Positions 13,156 to 14,733 of a stretch of DNA of 14,733 nt are shown here, in pieces (within the stretch, counting starts at the first letter, position 1; the number at the start of each line of letters is the position of its first letter). A program made the position numbers and the translations under genes. The stretch comes from SIG607 sp045601805 (GTDB lineage Bacteria > Bacillota > Clostridia > Oscillospirales > Acutalibacteraceae), in NCBI GenBank assembly GCA_045601805.1, contig JAZSAJ010000007.1, positions 1 to 14,733 of the forward strand. The letters are read 5' to 3'. Under the pieces are notes generated by a model. It saw nothing but the letters and a program-made list of their open reading frames with translations, was not told the origin of the DNA and did no database searches.

Positions 13156-13169
13156 CCGATTTAGATATC
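13156..13169 (+). repeat. 14-bp repeat, left copy flanking TIM-barrel copy 2
   Basis: CCGATTTAGATATC occurs here and, in inverted orientation, at 14329-14342. Both copies also have TTGCG just outside. They bracket the TIM-barrel copy 2 gene. Confidence 0.7.
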
Positions 13170-13187
13170 AATCTGTATCGGTAAATT

Positions 13188-14102
13188 TTATTCTTCAAAT
13201 ATATCATAAGCCGTCAACATATATTTTGCAATGCTATACATAAGTGTTACGACTTGCTGTTGCATAAAAAGCTGTGGCTCTGCAAGTTGTGCATTTCCGT
13301 CAAAGGACCGCCGTCCACCTAACCAATAATTTTTTGGAATCAATGAAGATGAACATTCAAGGGTAAAATAACCTTCAAATTTGGAGTCGATCAAAGCATT
13401 TATAATCTCGTCGTGATTAAGGGTGCCCAAAAAAGGAATCAGATGTTCATCTTTTGCTCCGTGGTTATCGTTGTAGTGAATTGCGAAAAGCTCTTTTCCA
13501 AGGGTAATGATGTCATCATATTGTGAGCCTTCACAGTTAGCGTGTCCTGTATCCCAACAGGCGTGAAGCAAATGGTGGTTAACAAATTTCAGAAATTCCA
13601 ACATATCTGCACCGGAATTTGCAAAGTACATATCACCCATATTTGCCGATGTGGAATTTTCAATCAAAACGTTTACCCCGAACTTTTCCATAGACGGGAA
13701 CAGTTTTTTGTAAAACGTACAATTCTTTTCAAACCATTCCTCTTTGCTGATGCCTTTTGCAAACCCCGGATGCACAACGGTGTTTTTAATGCCAAGCATA
13801 TCACAAATTTCAATCGAACGTATCGTGGCTGCAACCAAAAAATCAACCTTATTCTGATTGCTATCAAGCGGATTACCGCCCTGAGAGTGGGCTTGAACAA
13901 ATTTCATGCCAAGCTTGTCTGCTTCGTTTTTCAGTGCCAGAACAGCACTCTTCCAATCGTCCTTCATATAAGGTGAATCGGGCGTAAAGGAAGACATATC
14001 TAAATCAATATATTTAAAACCGGCTTTATTCAGCTCATTTATTCGCTCAATGTCGTTTTGACAATAAAGTTTAAAATCCCCCGTTGTAGTTGCAATTTTC
14101 AT
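13188..14102 (-). CDS. sugar phosphate isomerase/epimerase-like TIM-barrel protein (copy 2)
   Basis: 304 residues, a paralogue of the protein at 2920-3816. It opens with MKIATTTGDF and shares GFKYIDLD, VQAHSQGG, GIKNTVVHPG, WDTGHANC, PFLGTLNHDEIINAL and the FEE C-terminus. Candidate metal ligands are E148 (IEN), D184 with H187 (WDTGH), H209 (IHYND) and E249 (FTLEC), so the active site is intact. The substrate is unknown, as for copy 1. The two differ most in the 37-50 and 250-285 loops, which may change specificity. ATG 14102 has a GGGGGAG RBS; the in-frame 14129 start would precede that RBS and is rejected. It is monocistronic, with its own promoter. The inverted 14-bp repeats around it hint at separate acquisition. 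Confidence 0.85.
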   Translation of the reverse strand: MKIATTTGDFKLYCQNDIERINELNKAGFKYIDLDMSSFTPDSPYMKDDWKSAVLALKNEADKLGMKFVQAHSQGGNPLDSNQNKVDFLVAATIRSIEICDMLGIKNTVVHPGFAKGISKEEWFEKNCTFYKKLFPSMEKFGVNVLIENSTSANMGDMYFANSGADMLEFLKFVNHHLLHACWDTGHANCEGSQYDDIITLGKELFAIHYNDNHGAKDEHLIPFLGTLNHDEIINALIDSKFEGYFTLECSSSLIPKNYWLGGRRSFDGNAQLAEPQLFMQQQVVTLMYSIAKYMLTAYDIFEE

Positions 14103-14137
14103 AAAAGCTCCCCCTAAAGTCAAGTACACCGATATTG

Positions 14138-14166
14138 ATTATATCACATAACCTTCACTTTTTAAA
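14138..14166 (-). promoter_or_regulatory. promoter of TIM-barrel copy 2
   Basis: Extended -10 TGATATAAT (TATAAT at 14138-14143), 17-base spacer, weak -35 TTTAAA (14161-14166) on the minus strand. Confidence 0.65.
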
Positions 14167-14200
14167 CCTTTTAACGAAAAAAATCGCAAAATCTGCCCTT

Positions 14201-14267
14201 GATATCTATTGAATTTAGTTCAAGTCCTCCCCAAAGGTCGTTTTGGGGATACGATATCTTTTGAATT
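14201..14267. repeat. 15-bp direct repeat pair with a central hairpin
   Basis: GATATCTATTGAATT (14201-14215) recurs as GATATCTTTTGAATT (14253-14267), one mismatch, 52 bases apart. Between them lies the hairpin CCCCAAA (14229-14235) and TTTGGGG (14242-14248). Purpose unknown; no gene lies here. Confidence 0.65.
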
Positions 14268-14286
14268 GCACTTTGAAAAATGACAC

Positions 14287-14323
14287 AAAAAACCCAGAAA
14301 CCGCCCGGGTTTCTGGGTTTTCT
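14287..14323. terminator. strong bidirectional terminator-like hairpin
   Basis: Perfect 14-bp stem (14289-14302 with 14308-14321), loop GCCCG, A-run before and T-run after. It could stop transcripts in either direction between the tRNA region and TIM-barrel copy 2. Confidence 0.8.
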
Positions 14324-14328
14324 GCACC

Positions 14329-14342
14329 GATATCTAAATCGG
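14329..14342 (-). repeat. 14-bp repeat, right copy flanking TIM-barrel copy 2
   Basis: Exact inverted copy of 13156-13169. It lies just right of the terminator hairpin. Confidence 0.7.
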
Positions 14343-14660
14343 TTCGCAATATTGGTTGCGGTGATTAAGTTTGCGACATTGTCGCAACAGCATTGGGCGC
14401 AAGCCCACATCGTTTATGCGAAGCATAACACTGTTTGCCGTAAGGAAACCCCATTTTGTGTCCGACTGAAAACACGAGGTTTTCGCTTTGCGAAAAATGA
14501 TGTTGACCTTCGGTCAAACGATGTTGTGCCCAAAACTTTTTACGGCTTGGAGCGCCTAAAAGTTTTGACCGCTGCGCCAACAACGCCTTACTGCACCGTC
14601 CATTGACCGCGTGCGGCGTTGTTGCCCCGGGAACCCTTCGGTCGCAGGTTCAACTACTTA
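14343..14660. other. non-coding stretch packed with short hairpins
   Basis: No convincing gene is present. Tight stem-loops follow one another: TTGCGAC-3-GTCGCAA (14371-14387), TGGGC-GCAA-GCCCA (14394-14407), TTATGC-GAA-GCATAA (14414-14428), TTTTCGC-TTT-GCGAAAA (14480-14496), and TTGACC-TTC-GGTCAA (14503-14517). Two wider pairs follow: CAAAACTTTT / AAAAGTTTTG (14531-14540 and 14558-14567), and CAACAACGCC / GGCGTTGTTG (14578-14587 and 14615-14624). The stretch looks richer in GC than the surrounding genes. It could be a decayed mobile element or a structured RNA. Confidence 0.6.
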
Positions 14661-14666
14661 TCTATA

Positions 14667-14699
14667 ACAAAAAACAAAAGCATCACAAAAGTGATGCTT
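14667..14699 (-). terminator. intrinsic terminator of the tRNA gene
   Basis: Perfect 9-bp stem AAGCATCAC (14678-14686) and GTGATGCTT (14691-14699), 4-base loop. On the minus strand it is followed by TTGTTTTTTGTTA. It lies 7 bases after the tRNA CCA end. Confidence 0.9.
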
Positions 14700-14706
14700 C
14701 CGTTTT

Positions 14707-14733
14707 TGGTTGCGGGGACAGGACTTGAACCTG
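14707..14733 (-). tRNA. partial tRNA, 3' end only (isotype not determinable)
   Basis: On the minus strand the last 27 bases read as the T-arm CAGG-TTCAAGT-CCTGT, acceptor strand CCCCGCA, discriminator A, and an encoded CCA (14709-14707). The 5' half and anticodon lie beyond the window edge. The A73 discriminator and U1-A72 pair implied by the acceptor do not fix the isotype. Confidence 0.85.

Noticed and set aside
14171..14606. Overlapping open frames of 72-108 codons
   Set aside because: They cross terminators and many hairpins, have Cys/Arg-rich composition and no RBS; the segment is best read as non-coding.
14343..14660. CRISPR array or tRNA cluster
   Set aside because: The repeats are inverted and different from one another with no regular spacing, and no complete tRNA cloverleaf can be drawn.

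Overview
The window is low-GC DNA with strong AGGAGG-type ribosome binding sites, sigma-A-like promoters with 17-base spacers, abundant intrinsic terminators and a tandem glycine riboswitch. This fits the Bacillota, most likely an anaerobic gut-type Clostridia (Oscillospiraceae-like); the species cannot be named from sequence alone. Nearly all genes lie on the minus strand. The exception is one metallo-beta-lactamase-fold gene at 12198-13061.

Layout from left to right. Positions 1-1030 hold a ferritin-like/VIT1 fusion protein with its own promoter and terminator. Positions 1034-2878 hold an alanine/glycine:cation symporter (AGCS family). It is preceded on the minus strand by a promoter, a tandem glycine riboswitch and an intrinsic terminator that abuts the RBS, so glycine sensing controls a probable glycine/alanine carrier. 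Positions 2920-5153 form a three-gene operon: a small membrane protein, a DUF4097 beta-strand-repeat protein and a TIM-barrel sugar-phosphate isomerase/epimerase-like enzyme. Positions 5208-6716 hold a membrane-anchored XRE/YcxB-type regulator with a palindromic operator candidate upstream.

Positions 6731-11606 hold a metabolic cluster read right to left: an old-yellow-enzyme/2-enoate-reductase-like iron-sulfur flavoprotein, a four-helix-bundle S23-type protein, the aconitase X large and small subunits, and a small zinc-ribbon protein. The zinc-ribbon gene is split by a 273-bp MITE flanked by TA dinucleotides. Removing the MITE and one TA restores a 74-residue reading frame exactly.

Positions 11642-12066 hold a 62-residue cysteine-rich protein. 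Its leader has a sigma-A promoter overlapped by a perfect palindrome, a 113-nt near-complete hairpin, and competing antiterminator-like and terminator hairpins just before the RBS. I consider this the best candidate for an undescribed regulatory element. Positions 12136-13143 hold the MBL-fold gene with promoter and terminator. Positions 13188-14166 hold a second paralogue of the TIM-barrel enzyme. Positions 14201-14660 are non-coding and contain direct repeats, a strong bidirectional terminator and a dense series of short hairpins. The window ends inside a tRNA gene on the minus strand.

No phage, CRISPR, toxin-antitoxin or defence genes were seen. The novelty here lies in RNA-level regulation, a MITE insertion and an unusual aconitase X/OYE/S23 gene grouping.
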